64,000 nt of DNA from Komagataeibacter xylinus (GTDB lineage: Bacteria; Pseudomonadota; Alphaproteobacteria; Acetobacterales; Acetobacteraceae): NCBI RefSeq assembly GCF_031081985.1, contig NZ_JARWSK010000001.1, positions 558,001 through 622,000 on the forward strand, in the 5' to 3' direction. The translations under genes were made by a program, and so were the position numbers. Below the pieces are notes generated by a model that worked only from the letters and a program-made list of their open reading frames with translations, searched no databases and was not told the DNA's origin. The first letter of the stretch is position 1, and each line of letters opens with the position of its first letter. Positions 1 to 8,609 of the stretch are shown piece by piece.

Positions 1-152
1 CCGTCCGGTCACGCAGCAACCGGGGCACTGCGCAACGACGATATGAGGATAGTATAGCACCTGACTATCAGACGTATCGGGCGCGTCATGCCGCACGACC
101 ATGCCCGAAGACCGTATCTTAGCCGTAACGTCCCAAAACAGGGAAAAACTTC

Positions 153-1997
153 ATGAATCGTCGAAATGTGTTGAAGATACTGGGGGCGGCCCTCCTCCTG
201 CCCGCCGGTGCCGTGGCGGCCCCGCGCAGGAAGGGCGTGATGCTGATGAACCGTATCGGGCCATCAGTGTCACAGCTTTACCTTGCCAACGCTGACGGGC
301 GTGACGAGAGGCCATTCATGCCGGGAAATGGCCTTGATTATCATGCGTCTTTTGCCCCGGACGGGCAGTCCATCCTCTTTACATCGGAACGGAACAGGCT
401 GGGGCAGGCGGACATATTCCGCGCCCGCCTGGACGGCACCGGTATCAGCCCCCTGGTCAGCCATCCATCCGTGGACGATGCGGCCGCCCTGTCACCCGAT
501 GGCACGCGCCTGGCCTTCGTTTCCACGCGCGATGGATACCGTGCGAATATCTGGGTCATGGACCTGCGCACGGGCAGGCTGCGCAACCTGACCGGGTCGG
601 CCCGCGTGCAGGGCGACAAGGCAGGACCAGACTGTTTCTTCCGCCCCGCATGGTCGCCCGATGGCCGGTGGCTGGCATTTTCCTCCGATCGCAACACTCC
701 GTGGCGCGGGCATGACAATGGCCGGGGCTGGGAACATACGCAGGCACTCAGCATTTACATAATCGGTGCGGATGGACAGGGTTTCCGCCGTATTGCGACC
801 CGCCCCGACTACTGCCTTGGCTCCCCCAAATGGTCGCCAGATGGCCGACGGGTGGTGTTTTATGAAATGCTGACCGAAAGCACATGGGGGGCCAGACGGC
901 CCGAAGGGGTGGCATCTGTCGTCTCCCAGATCGTGTCCGTCGATATCACCAGCGGGGAACGGGTCCAGCATACGTCCGGCCCGGGGCTGAAGGTCTTTCC
1001 CCAGTTCGTTACGGCGGAAATCATCGGGTATCACCGTAAAGGGGGGCCGGATGAGGGGCTGGCCTATACCACAGGCATTGCCAGCGTGCGCCGGACGCTG
1101 CGTTCCCCCGCATGGTCCCCCGATGGCCGGACGGTCATCTATGAAAAGGTCAGTTTCCGCCCGTTTGCCCAGAACCAGCCCCTGTATAGCTGGGATCCGC
1201 AGCGGGACTACCGGCATACGGATGTCTTTCCCGGCCTGTCACGAGATGGCAGGCTGGTGCTGACGGAAAAGGCGTTCAATTCCTCCATCGCCACCATGAA
1301 CCCGGATGGATCGGACCGGAAACGGATCTTTGATGTCTCCAGCACGAACCTCAACCCGGCACAGGTGGACCATGGCATGGCCGGGGCGTTTGCCCCCGCA
1401 TGGTCACCCGACGGGCAGTGGATCGCCTTCGGGCTGGGCCAGTGGTTCCAGGCGCGCCGCACGGGCAAGGCAACGGTCATGCGCATGCGCCGCGACGGCA
1501 GCGCGGTCGAAGCCCTGACCGATGGCACCATACATTCCGGTTTCCCCAGCTATTCCGCTGATGGCCAGCAGGTCGTGTACCGGGTGTGGGGCGAAAACAA
1601 CATGGGCCTGCGCATACTGGACCTGCAAACCCGGCAGACACGCGTGCTGACCACCGCATATGACAACCTGCCCGGCTGGTCGCCCGATGGTGGCCGGATC
1701 GTATTCACGCGCCGGGTCGATGACGAAAATTATGATATTTTCACCATCCGGCCCGATGGAACCGGGCTGAAACGGCTGACCACCAGCGGCGCAAATGATG
1801 GCCATGCCGTATGGACTGCCGATGGCCACATCATGTGGTCAAGCGGCATATATGGCTTCCGTGACGAGGCGGCGCTGTATGACAATACGTTCCAGCCTTA
1901 CGGGCAGATCTTCATCATGAACGCCGATGGCAGCCACAAGCGGATCCTGACGGACAGCCTGTGGGAGGATTCCATGCCCCTTTATGTTCCGGCATGA
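153..1997 (+). CDS. TolB-like WD40/PD40 beta-propeller protein, exported
   Basis: A 614-residue protein built almost entirely of PD40/TolB-type repeats: about ten copies of a W/L-S-P-D-G core followed by a hydrophobic strand lie between residues 60 and 590. The N-terminus (MNRRNVLKILGAALLLPAG, then AVAAP) has a twin arginine, a hydrophobic stretch and an A-x-A cleavage site, so a Tat or Sec signal peptide and periplasmic location are likely. TolB-type propellers usually bind protein partners or surface glycans. No catalytic domain is visible, so the exact role is unknown. It stands alone, with no tol or pal gene nearby. Start chosen because the signal peptide begins there; the AGGGAAAAACTTC stretch just upstream can serve as ribosome binding site. 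Confidence 0.8.
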   Translation: MNRRNVLKILGAALLLPAGAVAAPRRKGVMLMNRIGPSVSQLYLANADGRDERPFMPGNGLDYHASFAPDGQSILFTSERNRLGQADIFRARLDGTGISPLVSHPSVDDAAALSPDGTRLAFVSTRDGYRANIWVMDLRTGRLRNLTGSARVQGDKAGPDCFFRPAWSPDGRWLAFSSDRNTPWRGHDNGRGWEHTQALSIYIIGADGQGFRRIATRPDYCLGSPKWSPDGRRVVFYEMLTESTWGARRPEGVASVVSQIVSVDITSGERVQHTSGPGLKVFPQFVTAEIIGYHRKGGPDEGLAYTTGIASVRRTLRSPAWSPDGRTVIYEKVSFRPFAQNQPLYSWDPQRDYRHTDVFPGLSRDGRLVLTEKAFNSSIATMNPDGSDRKRIFDVSSTNLNPAQVDHGMAGAFAPAWSPDGQWIAFGLGQWFQARRTGKATVMRMRRDGSAVEALTDGTIHSGFPSYSADGQQVVYRVWGENNMGLRILDLQTRQTRVLTTAYDNLPGWSPDGGRIVFTRRVDDENYDIFTIRPDGTGLKRLTTSGANDGHAVWTADGHIMWSSGIYGFRDEAALYDNTFQPYGQIFIMNADGSHKRILTDSLWEDSMPLYVPA

Positions 1998-2288
1998 TGT
2001 CGCGGTTATGAACGATAACGGGCACGGCACGTCCTTCCGGCAGGCATCCGTTCGCACGAGATCCGGCGCTTAATCTGCATCATGAGAACGAAAGGAAGTT
2101 CATCCGAAGAGCGAGGCCCCACCGGAAATCCTTCGGCGAACAATATTTGCGATTTCCTGGCTGTTGCAACCAACAGCCACACTCTTCCTCATCGCTGTTA
2201 CAGCAGACTACATCAAGGCCTGACAGACCCTATTGATAGAAAAGTTTGAATAGAGTTTGTCAAACCCTGCATATGGGCCAGATACCTA

Positions 2289-3036
2289 GGTTCAGGACTC
2301 ATTCTTTGAGATAGAAGATGAAGCTTGCTGCGATCTGAATTGCGGACATGAACGTATGAGCGCACCGGTCGTATCTGGTTGCCACACGTCGCCAGTCTTT
2401 CAACTTTGCGAACATGTTTTCGATAAGGTGGCGCTTTTTATACAGGTGCCAGTTGTAAGATGGCTTTGATTTCCGGTTTTTCCTCGGTGGAATGCAGGCG
2501 ATAATGTTCCGTTCGCCAAGAGATCGTCTGATCCGGTTGCTGTCATAACCCCGGTCCCCGATGACCTCTTCTGTTTCTTCCGGCAGGTCCGCCAGAAGAA
2601 CATCAGCCCCTTTGAAGTCACTGACCTGTCCAGCAGTCAGATACAGGCGGACAGGCCGGCCCTGGCCATCACACACGGCATGCAGCTTTGAGTTCAGTCC
2701 GCCTTTTGTGCGTCCGATATGGCGGGAAAAAGCCCCTTTTTGAGCAGTGACGCCGCTGTTCTGTGTGCCTTGAGGTGTGTCGCATCAATCATCAGACGCT
2801 TCGAACGGCCAGCCTGTTCTGTCAGGGCGACAAAGATCCTGTCAAAGACACCCAGGCGGCTCCACCGGATGAAGCGGTTGTATAAGGTCTTGTGCGGACC
2901 ATACGCTTTCGGGACGTCTTTCCACTGAAGACCGTTGCGGATCACGTAAACAATCCCGCTCAGAACACGACGGTCATCGGTAAGCCTGTGAATCATAATG
3001 CCCCACTCAGTTCAATAAATTAATAGGTCCTGAGCC
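2289..3036 (-). mobile_element. IS5-family insertion sequence, copy 1 (internally deleted)
   Basis: A 748-bp element with imperfect terminal inverted repeats (GGTTCAGGACTCATT at the left, GGCTCAGGACCTATT read inward from the right) and TA next to both ends. It carries a two-frame transposase on the minus strand. Compared with the complete relative at 12242-13088 it is exactly 99 bp shorter. It has landed inside another IS5-type element, whose remnant follows at 3037-3540; the rest of that older element is not found on the left, so a deletion followed or accompanied the insertion. The 291 bp between the propeller gene and this element shows no convincing gene. Confidence 0.85.
2299..2996 (-). 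pseudogene. IS5-family transposase, two-frame, N-terminal deletion
   Basis: Two overlapping reading frames (2996-2694, then 2676-2299) together encode an IS5-type DDE transposase, normally joined by a -1 frameshift. The first frame has the DATHLKAHRT motif with the first catalytic Asp; the second has GDRGYDS and the RHLIENMFAKLKDW region with the catalytic Glu. The protein begins MIHRLTD and runs directly into DRRVLSG, whereas the copy at 12282 has 33 extra residues between them. The missing part is the N-terminal region with the S-E-S-Q-M-E-R-I motif, so DNA binding is probably lost although the catalytic triad is intact. Confidence 0.75.
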
Positions 3037-3540
3037 TAATCTGGCCTGCTGTTATGAAGAAGTCGAGCGGACGTCCGTTCCGGTCGGTGACGGCATGCAG
3101 CTTCGTATTCATCCCGCCTTTGGTGTGCCCAATCAGACGGCCTGGATCCCCTTTTTTAACTGCAGGCTCGAAGCTGTGCGATGTGCCTTGAGATAGGTCG
3201 CATCAATCATGGTCGTCTGAGGCTCTGCCTTGCCGGTCGCCAGTCCCTCCATCATGCGGATGAATATCCCCATAGCACTCCAGCGCTTCCAGCGATTGTA
3301 GAGCGTCTTGTGTGGACCGTATTCCCGGGGTGCATCACGCCAACGCAGACCATTTCTGTTCACGAAAATGATCCACTCAACACACGACGGTCATCAACAC
3401 GAGATTTGCCATGACTCTTCGGGAAAAAGAGCCGCAGACGCTCCATCTGCTCATCCGTCAGCCAATACAGGTCACTCATCTTCAGTCTCCTCAAGAAGCC
3501 TGAATCACATCCAGCCACTCATATCAATGGGTCCTGAGCC
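3037..3540 (-). mobile_element. IS5-family element remnant, copy 2 (truncated, frameshifted)
   Basis: The right terminus (GGCTCAGGACCCATTGAT read inward from 3540) and the 5' two-thirds of an IS5-type transposase remain. The protein starts MSDLYWLTDEQMERLRLFFP near 3479, continues to DDRRVLSG, then shifts frame near 3372, after which a second frame gives NRNGLRWRDAPREYGPHKTLYNRW and DATYLKAHRTASSLQ (3363-3133). A following frame gives GRLIGHTKGGMNTKLHAVT down to 3041, where copy 1 interrupts it. The second half and the other terminus are missing. This is a different subtype from copy 1, judged by its protein and its inverted repeat. Confidence 0.75.
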
Positions 3541-3689
3541 TAACAAGCCCTATATACGCTGGTGTTTAAACGATCACAAAAAACTCTCCGCCACAGTATT
3601 TTGTGGCAATTATCATGCGGGCTTATCGTGTATTCCAGCTTGCAAGCCTTTATCAAAACATTCGGTCCAATTCACATCGTAAGCAGTTC

Positions 3690-4250
3690 TTACTTGTTAT
3701 TGGTAACTGCCCGATAGATGGTGGCTTTATGCACGCCAAAACGGGCTGCAACTTCTGAAATGGAGAGGTTCTCGTCACGGACAAGCTTCCGGATCGTCGC
3801 AATCTGCTCTGCGCTGAGCTTGGCTGGCCGACCAAGATGGACACCCCGTTCCTTGGCCCGTTTCCTACCCGTTTCCGTGAGGTTGCGGCTTAATGCGCGT
3901 TCAAATTCGGCAATGCCGGCAAAAACACCAAGAATCATTTTCCCATAGGGAACGGTAGTATCGGCCCAGGGTTCACAAAGGGAGCGCAGCCCTGCTCCTT
4001 TTTCACGCAGTCGATCAGCCACCTCCAGCAGGTGGGGCGTTGACCAGGCGAGACGGTCCAGAGAATAGACAACCAAAGTATCGTCAGAAGAAAGTTCCGT
4101 CATGACGCCCCCCAGAATGGGCCAGTTTCGGCTCATTGTAGGAACTTTTTCCTCATATATTTTTTGACAACCCGCCTTTCGAAGTGCTTCTACCTGATGG
4201 AGAAGCGTCGCTTCTTCCGCATTTTCGCGCGCGTACCCGATCAGCATCAT
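3690..4250 (-). CDS. serine recombinase (resolvase/invertase family) with altered active site
   Basis: 186 residues with the full Pin/resolvase layout: an N-terminal catalytic domain (about 1-135), an E-helix (FAGIAEFERALSRNL) and a C-terminal helix-turn-helix (about 145-182, with ISEVAARFGVHKATIYRA). In active members the start reads Y-A-R-V-S-T with Ser near position 10 as nucleophile. Here it reads YARENA, so the nucleophile is Asn10. The Arg of the usual R-P after V-S-G is Trp, and the second Arg of D-R-L-x-R is also Trp (DRLAWS). Fold and DNA-binding domain look intact while catalysis looks lost. It sits between IS remnants and a divergent gene. It could be a degenerating mobile gene or a DNA-binding protein derived from one. 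Confidence 0.8.
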   Translation of the reverse strand: MMLIGYARENAEEATLLHQVEALRKAGCQKIYEEKVPTMSRNWPILGGVMTELSSDDTLVVYSLDRLAWSTPHLLEVADRLREKGAGLRSLCEPWADTTVPYGKMILGVFAGIAEFERALSRNLTETGRKRAKERGVHLGRPAKLSAEQIATIRKLVRDENLSISEVAARFGVHKATIYRAVTNNK

Positions 4251-4510
4251 ATTCTTCGTTTATATTGGCACATTATCCTTATTTTATAGACGATTGCGCG
4301 AACGCATAGCCAGCATTTTTTTGGTTTTCAAATGACGGGTCTTATGCAAAAATAAATTCCGTTACGTCCTCATCACCTCCACCATCATGCGGCTTCACAT
4401 CGGGCAGAAAGGTCACGCCACAAATATTTCATATTTTGGCCCAATAGCCAGCGGTCAGAAACCCCGAAACTTCCTTGCTGGTGCGAGTATTTTTGAGACA
4501 GGCGATACAT

Positions 4511-5200
4511 ATGAAGATGGCAACGGACAATAGCTGCTCCCTTGTAGTCCGCGCGGACGAGACCGCGGTCAGAAACGGCTTTTTCAACTGGAACAACGTG
4601 ATTGAGGTTGTAAACAGATCACTTCCCCTTTCACGCAGGTCGGACCTGTCTTCCTATCGCTTCGTCATAGGATCACGGGCTTGGGTCCGCACGAACCTGA
4701 TCGACCTGGCCCGGTGGAGCAGTTGGGAATACGTCCTGCAGGGGGGGACGCTGGAAATCGACAGTTTTGGTCCTTTTCAAGTTCTGTGGCTGCACCTGAT
4801 TATTGATCAGGCGGGGGGAGAAATCATTTTCGGCCCCAAGCATTCCGAAGCCGGCCTTATCCTAATCGACATCACATTTGGCAGCCCGGACCGCGCCGCG
4901 CCATTCAGCCTGATATTCCGCGGCAACGAGACCCTGACGGCATCCTATGATTCCGATACCCGCATCACGCTGGTCGGACTGCTTGCGGGATGTGGGGCGG
5001 AACGGGACTGCGCGGCATGGGCGGTCGTACGTTGTGATGGGGACCCCTACGGGCTATCTCGTCCTGAAAACTGGCAGCAGGGGGAAGAAGGGATAGACAC
5101 GTCCCCGCTTTTTCTCAAACGCTACCGGACACAGAACCCTGAGAACGGCGTCGTTATTCATTTACCCACCAGAACACAACAGACAGGCAGGCCAGACTAA
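4511..5200 (+). CDS. protein of unknown function, coupled to the GGDEF-EAL gene
   Basis: 229 residues starting at ATG 4511 (MKMATDNSC); a TTG 12 codons upstream in frame is possible but less natural. I do not recognise a family. No signal peptide and no clear membrane segment are seen; the middle holds alternating hydrophobic strands (VLQGGTLEIDSFGPFQVLWL, then a GEIIFGPKHSEAGLILIDI stretch), suggesting a beta-rich fold. Its TAA stop overlaps the ATG of the cyclic di-GMP gene by one base (TAATG), so the two are translationally coupled and probably act together, for example as sensor or partner. The 260 bp upstream is shared with the divergent recombinase gene and shows no clear operator. Confidence 0.7.
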   Translation: MKMATDNSCSLVVRADETAVRNGFFNWNNVIEVVNRSLPLSRRSDLSSYRFVIGSRAWVRTNLIDLARWSSWEYVLQGGTLEIDSFGPFQVLWLHLIIDQAGGEIIFGPKHSEAGLILIDITFGSPDRAAPFSLIFRGNETLTASYDSDTRITLVGLLAGCGAERDCAAWAVVRCDGDPYGLSRPENWQQGEEGIDTSPLFLKRYRTQNPENGVVIHLPTRTQQTGRPD

Positions 5201-7860
5201 TGGGCGAACGACAGACCTATCCCATTCCGGACAAACTGCTGGAAAGCATCGATACGGGTATTCTGCTTGTCAGCAATGATAACACAATCATCTTTGCCAA
5301 TGATAACGCGGCCCGTATCTGGGGTGGCCCCACTCCCGGGCTGGTCGGCCGGAAACTCGATATTCTCTTTCCCACCGGGACAGACATCCTGCCCTGTACC
5401 TTTGGTGAGAACCTGACGAATGTCGCGCTGTGCCCATCCGGCGTATCCGGGGGTAAGGTCTGTCGTTCCACTACAGAAAACCACCACCACCTGACCTTGC
5501 TGCGGCATGACGGTACAGCGTTTTCTGCCGAGATGTCCGTGGCACGGGTCGAGGGGGCGGGACAGCAGGTGTTTGTCATTTCCCTGCGCGACGTGACACG
5601 GGATCTGTCCCGACGGGAACAGGACCTTCAGTATGCCACCATCGTGCAACGCAATGCATGCGGCATCCTGATACTGGACAGCCAGTGCCGCATTACCTAT
5701 GCCAATGCAGCGGCGGCCCGGTTTTCGGGCATCTGCGCCGAGGGTATGGAAGGGGCTGATTTCTCGGCCTTTCTGTCCGGGCAGCAGGGCGATCTTGCAA
5801 CATTACAGGCCTTTCGCCGCCGTCTGCAGCGCTGTCGGCCCTTCGAACTGGAAATCTATTCCCGCACCGACACAGGCCAGGACATCTGGCTTCTGGCAAC
5901 CGTAACGCCTTTATGCAGCCCCTATGAGGAACTGCACGAAGTGATCGTGGTGCTGAATGACATTACGGGCAGCGAGCAGATAAAGGCGCTGCATAAGGAT
6001 ATGATGGGGGCGCTGACCAGCAACCTGTCTTTCAACGAAATCCTCGGCTTGATGTGCCGCCAGATTGAACGTATCGCCCCGGATGTCGTAACACAGATCG
6101 TGGTCGTGGATGATGAACAGCGCATGCACCCTGTAGCGCGCGCACGGCTGCCCGCACAGATTGCCGAAGTCTGCGCTGACCTGCAGATAGGTCCTGAGGT
6201 CGGGTCATGCGGCACGGCACTGTTCACCGGTAGGGAAGTGGTTACACCAGACATTGAAGCCGATCCAAAATGGAAGGGGTTCTGGCAGTTTGTCATCCCG
6301 CATGGCCTCATGGCCTGCTGGTCGGTGCCGATCCTGCTACGTGACGGCCGGGTAGGTGGCAGCCTGGCTTTCTATTTCCGTGCCAAGCGCGCACCGGGCA
6401 GATGGCACCGGCGGATTGCCGATGCCTGCCTGCATCTGTGCGCGCTTGCCATCGAACAGCAGCGCTCGCGTGAGGATATCGCGCGGCTTACGCAGTATGA
6501 CACACTGACGGGCCTGCCCAACCGGACCGGGCTGCGGCACGGTATCAGGCAGCGAGCCGCGCGCGCGCGGCATGAAAACCTGCTGGCCCTGATCATCAAC
6601 CTAGATCGGTTCCGGGCCATCAATAACGGACTGGGACGCCCGGCAGGCAACATGCTGCTGGCTGCGTTGGCCCGGCGGCTATCCGGTCTCATTTCCAGTG
6701 ATGATCTGCTGGCCCGCAGCGGGGGAGACGAATTCACCCTGATCACGACCGGTGGGGTGGAACGAGCCACGGCACTGGCCGATGCCGTCATGAAAGCCGT
6801 AGTGGAGCCGGTCGTGATTGACGAGGTTCCTGTTACCATTACGGCCAGTATCGGCATTGCGGATAATGACAGCGGCCGACGGGAGACGGAAATACTCATG
6901 CAGCAGGCGGAAACGGCCCTGTCGCAGGCAAAGAATGCCAACCGTAACTGCTACCGTTTCTTCAACGAGGAAATGAACCGGCAAGCGGCGGACCAGATCC
7001 TGCTGGCCAACGCGCTGAAGGAGGCGATCAGGAGGGACCAGCTCTATCTGGTATACCAGCCGCAGGTCCATGCCGCGACCGGCCGACTGGAAGGGGTGGA
7101 AGCCCTGGCGCGATGGACCGACCCAACCTTGGGCATGATATCACCGGGCCGTTTTATCCCCCTGGCGGAAGAAACCGGACAGATCGAAGCAATCGGGCTG
7201 TGGTCACTGCGGGCGGCCTGTCGACAGATGGCCCTATGGATGCAGGCAGGGGTGGACGTTCCGGTCGTATCGGTCAATATATCCGCGTTGCATTTCAGAA
7301 ATCCCGACCTGCCACGCCTGATTGGCGAGATCCTGCACGAAAGCGGCATTTCCCCACAGCGTCTGACCATCGAACTGACGGAAAGTGCGATGATAGAAAA
7401 TTACGATCAGACCCTCATCGCCGCTCAGGCGATCCGGGGCATGGGCATCGGACTTTCAATGGATGACTTCGGAACCGGTTTTTCCAGCCTGTCGAACCTT
7501 GCAAACCTGCCACTTAACGAACTCAAGATTGACCGGAGCTTCATGGATGGCTTTGAACCGACGGGCAAGATTCACTCTGTGGTCACGGCCATCATAGGTA
7601 TCGGGCGGAGCCTGGGCATGACCGTGGTGGCGGAAGGGGTGGAAACGCAAGCGCAGCTTGACCTGCTCCGGCGGATCAACTGCGACGTGATACAGGGATA
7701 TTTCTCTTCCAGACCCCTGGATGCGCGGGATCTTGAAGCATGGCTGAAGGCGCACCCCGATACCGGGTGTTCACCACAGTCCGGCAGGCAGCATGATGCG
7801 GACATGAATAACGGCGTGATGAAGGGGAGACGCTCCCCAGTTACCAATTCTTTACAATAA
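5200..7860 (+). CDS. PAS-PAS-GAF-GGDEF-EAL cyclic di-GMP enzyme
   Basis: 886 residues: PAS about 8-125, PAS about 135-255, GAF about 275-420, GGDEF about 430-590, EAL about 605-855. GGDEF is intact at 508-512, so diguanylate cyclase activity is expected; the Arg of the upstream R-x-x-D inhibitory site is replaced by Ser. EAL is also intact (634-636), with the downstream VNISALHF, ELTES, DDFGTGFSSL, LKIDRSF, AEGVET and QGYF motifs, so phosphodiesterase activity is possible. The layout resembles E. coli DosP and the AxDGC/AxPDEA1 proteins that regulate cellulose synthesis in Komagataeibacter xylinus. Cytoplasmic, no membrane segment. The ligand sensed by the PAS domains cannot be read from sequence. 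Confidence 0.93.
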   Translation: MGERQTYPIPDKLLESIDTGILLVSNDNTIIFANDNAARIWGGPTPGLVGRKLDILFPTGTDILPCTFGENLTNVALCPSGVSGGKVCRSTTENHHHLTLLRHDGTAFSAEMSVARVEGAGQQVFVISLRDVTRDLSRREQDLQYATIVQRNACGILILDSQCRITYANAAAARFSGICAEGMEGADFSAFLSGQQGDLATLQAFRRRLQRCRPFELEIYSRTDTGQDIWLLATVTPLCSPYEELHEVIVVLNDITGSEQIKALHKDMMGALTSNLSFNEILGLMCRQIERIAPDVVTQIVVVDDEQRMHPVARARLPAQIAEVCADLQIGPEVGSCGTALFTGREVVTPDIEADPKWKGFWQFVIPHGLMACWSVPILLRDGRVGGSLAFYFRAKRAPGRWHRRIADACLHLCALAIEQQRSREDIARLTQYDTLTGLPNRTGLRHGIRQRAARARHENLLALIINLDRFRAINNGLGRPAGNMLLAALARRLSGLISSDDLLARSGGDEFTLITTGGVERATALADAVMKAVVEPVVIDEVPVTITASIGIADNDSGRRETEILMQQAETALSQAKNANRNCYRFFNEEMNRQAADQILLANALKEAIRRDQLYLVYQPQVHAATGRLEGVEALARWTDPTLGMISPGRFIPLAEETGQIEAIGLWSLRAACRQMALWMQAGVDVPVVSVNISALHFRNPDLPRLIGEILHESGISPQRLTIELTESAMIENYDQTLIAAQAIRGMGIGLSMDDFGTGFSSLSNLANLPLNELKIDRSFMDGFEPTGKIHSVVTAIIGIGRSLGMTVVAEGVETQAQLDLLRRINCDVIQGYFSSRPLDARDLEAWLKAHPDTGCSPQSGRQHDADMNNGVMKGRRSPVTNSLQ

Positions 7861-7908
7861 AAGCTTTCTTATCGGATTTGGAGCTTTATCTGTTGCAGGA
7901 GACCGGAC

Positions 7909-8523
7909 ATGACACGTGCGCACCGCAATCCAGATTTCCCTGCTGGCGGAGATGCCGCCCTGTGGCAGCAACTATGCGGACAGCCTGCCGCAGATGATCC
8001 CGTTGCGCAGATGCTTGTGGCAAGCGGCCTACCCGTAATGCATGGCATTACCCTACCACTTGGAACAGACGAACGTGTGGAGATTGACCACGTATTTGCC
8101 AGCGCAGACGGGTTGCATACTTTACATGCGAAACATTACATCGCGTGGATCAATGCGCCTTCTCCCGAAAAAGAAATCCGGTCACAGAGCAGGGCTGGAA
8201 ATTTTGCCTATAATGATGATTTCCTGCGCGGTTTTCTGAAATTGACAGAGGCTGTCAGCACCATCATAAATGACCCGTTACCGCCACAGAAGGGGGGGAG
8301 CGTTCCCGTGACGGGTCATTTCCTGCTCCCTTACAAGGTGCCCCTGATGGCACCTCTGCAGAATCATGCCCTTCTGCTTGCGGAACTGGAAAGCATGTTG
8401 AATACCTTGGCCAGCCGGGGCACTATTCCTGCCGAGCATGGCAAGGCATGGTGCCATGTTGGAACAGTACATCATAAATACGCAATCGCGTCTTCACAGA
8501 TACAGAAACGAAATCCCTTCTGA
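7909..8523 (+). CDS. NERD-like (nuclease-related) protein with altered motif
   Basis: 204 residues, preceded by a GGAGA ribosome binding site. Around residues 55-80 the sequence VEIDHVFASADGLHTLHAKH followed by YIAW matches the core of NERD domains, whose pattern is E-I-D-H, then G-v-x-v-i-E-v-K-N-Y. The Asp and Lys are kept, but the catalytic Glu of E-x-K is His (H-A-K). The family is thought to have a restriction-endonuclease-like fold. The assignment rests on this motif alone and is moderate. It lies 48 bp after the GGDEF-EAL gene on the same strand and before an oxygenase, so co-transcription is possible. If it is not NERD it remains an unknown protein. Confidence 0.5.
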   Translation: MTRAHRNPDFPAGGDAALWQQLCGQPAADDPVAQMLVASGLPVMHGITLPLGTDERVEIDHVFASADGLHTLHAKHYIAWINAPSPEKEIRSQSRAGNFAYNDDFLRGFLKLTEAVSTIINDPLPPQKGGSVPVTGHFLLPYKVPLMAPLQNHALLLAELESMLNTLASRGTIPAEHGKAWCHVGTVHHKYAIASSQIQKRNPF

Positions 8524-8609
8524 ATTTTTCCGGCCTTCGACCAGATCAGATTTTCTACAAATAACCCGACACCCTGCCGCACCCGGAAAGACTATTGTTA
8601 GGATAGCAG

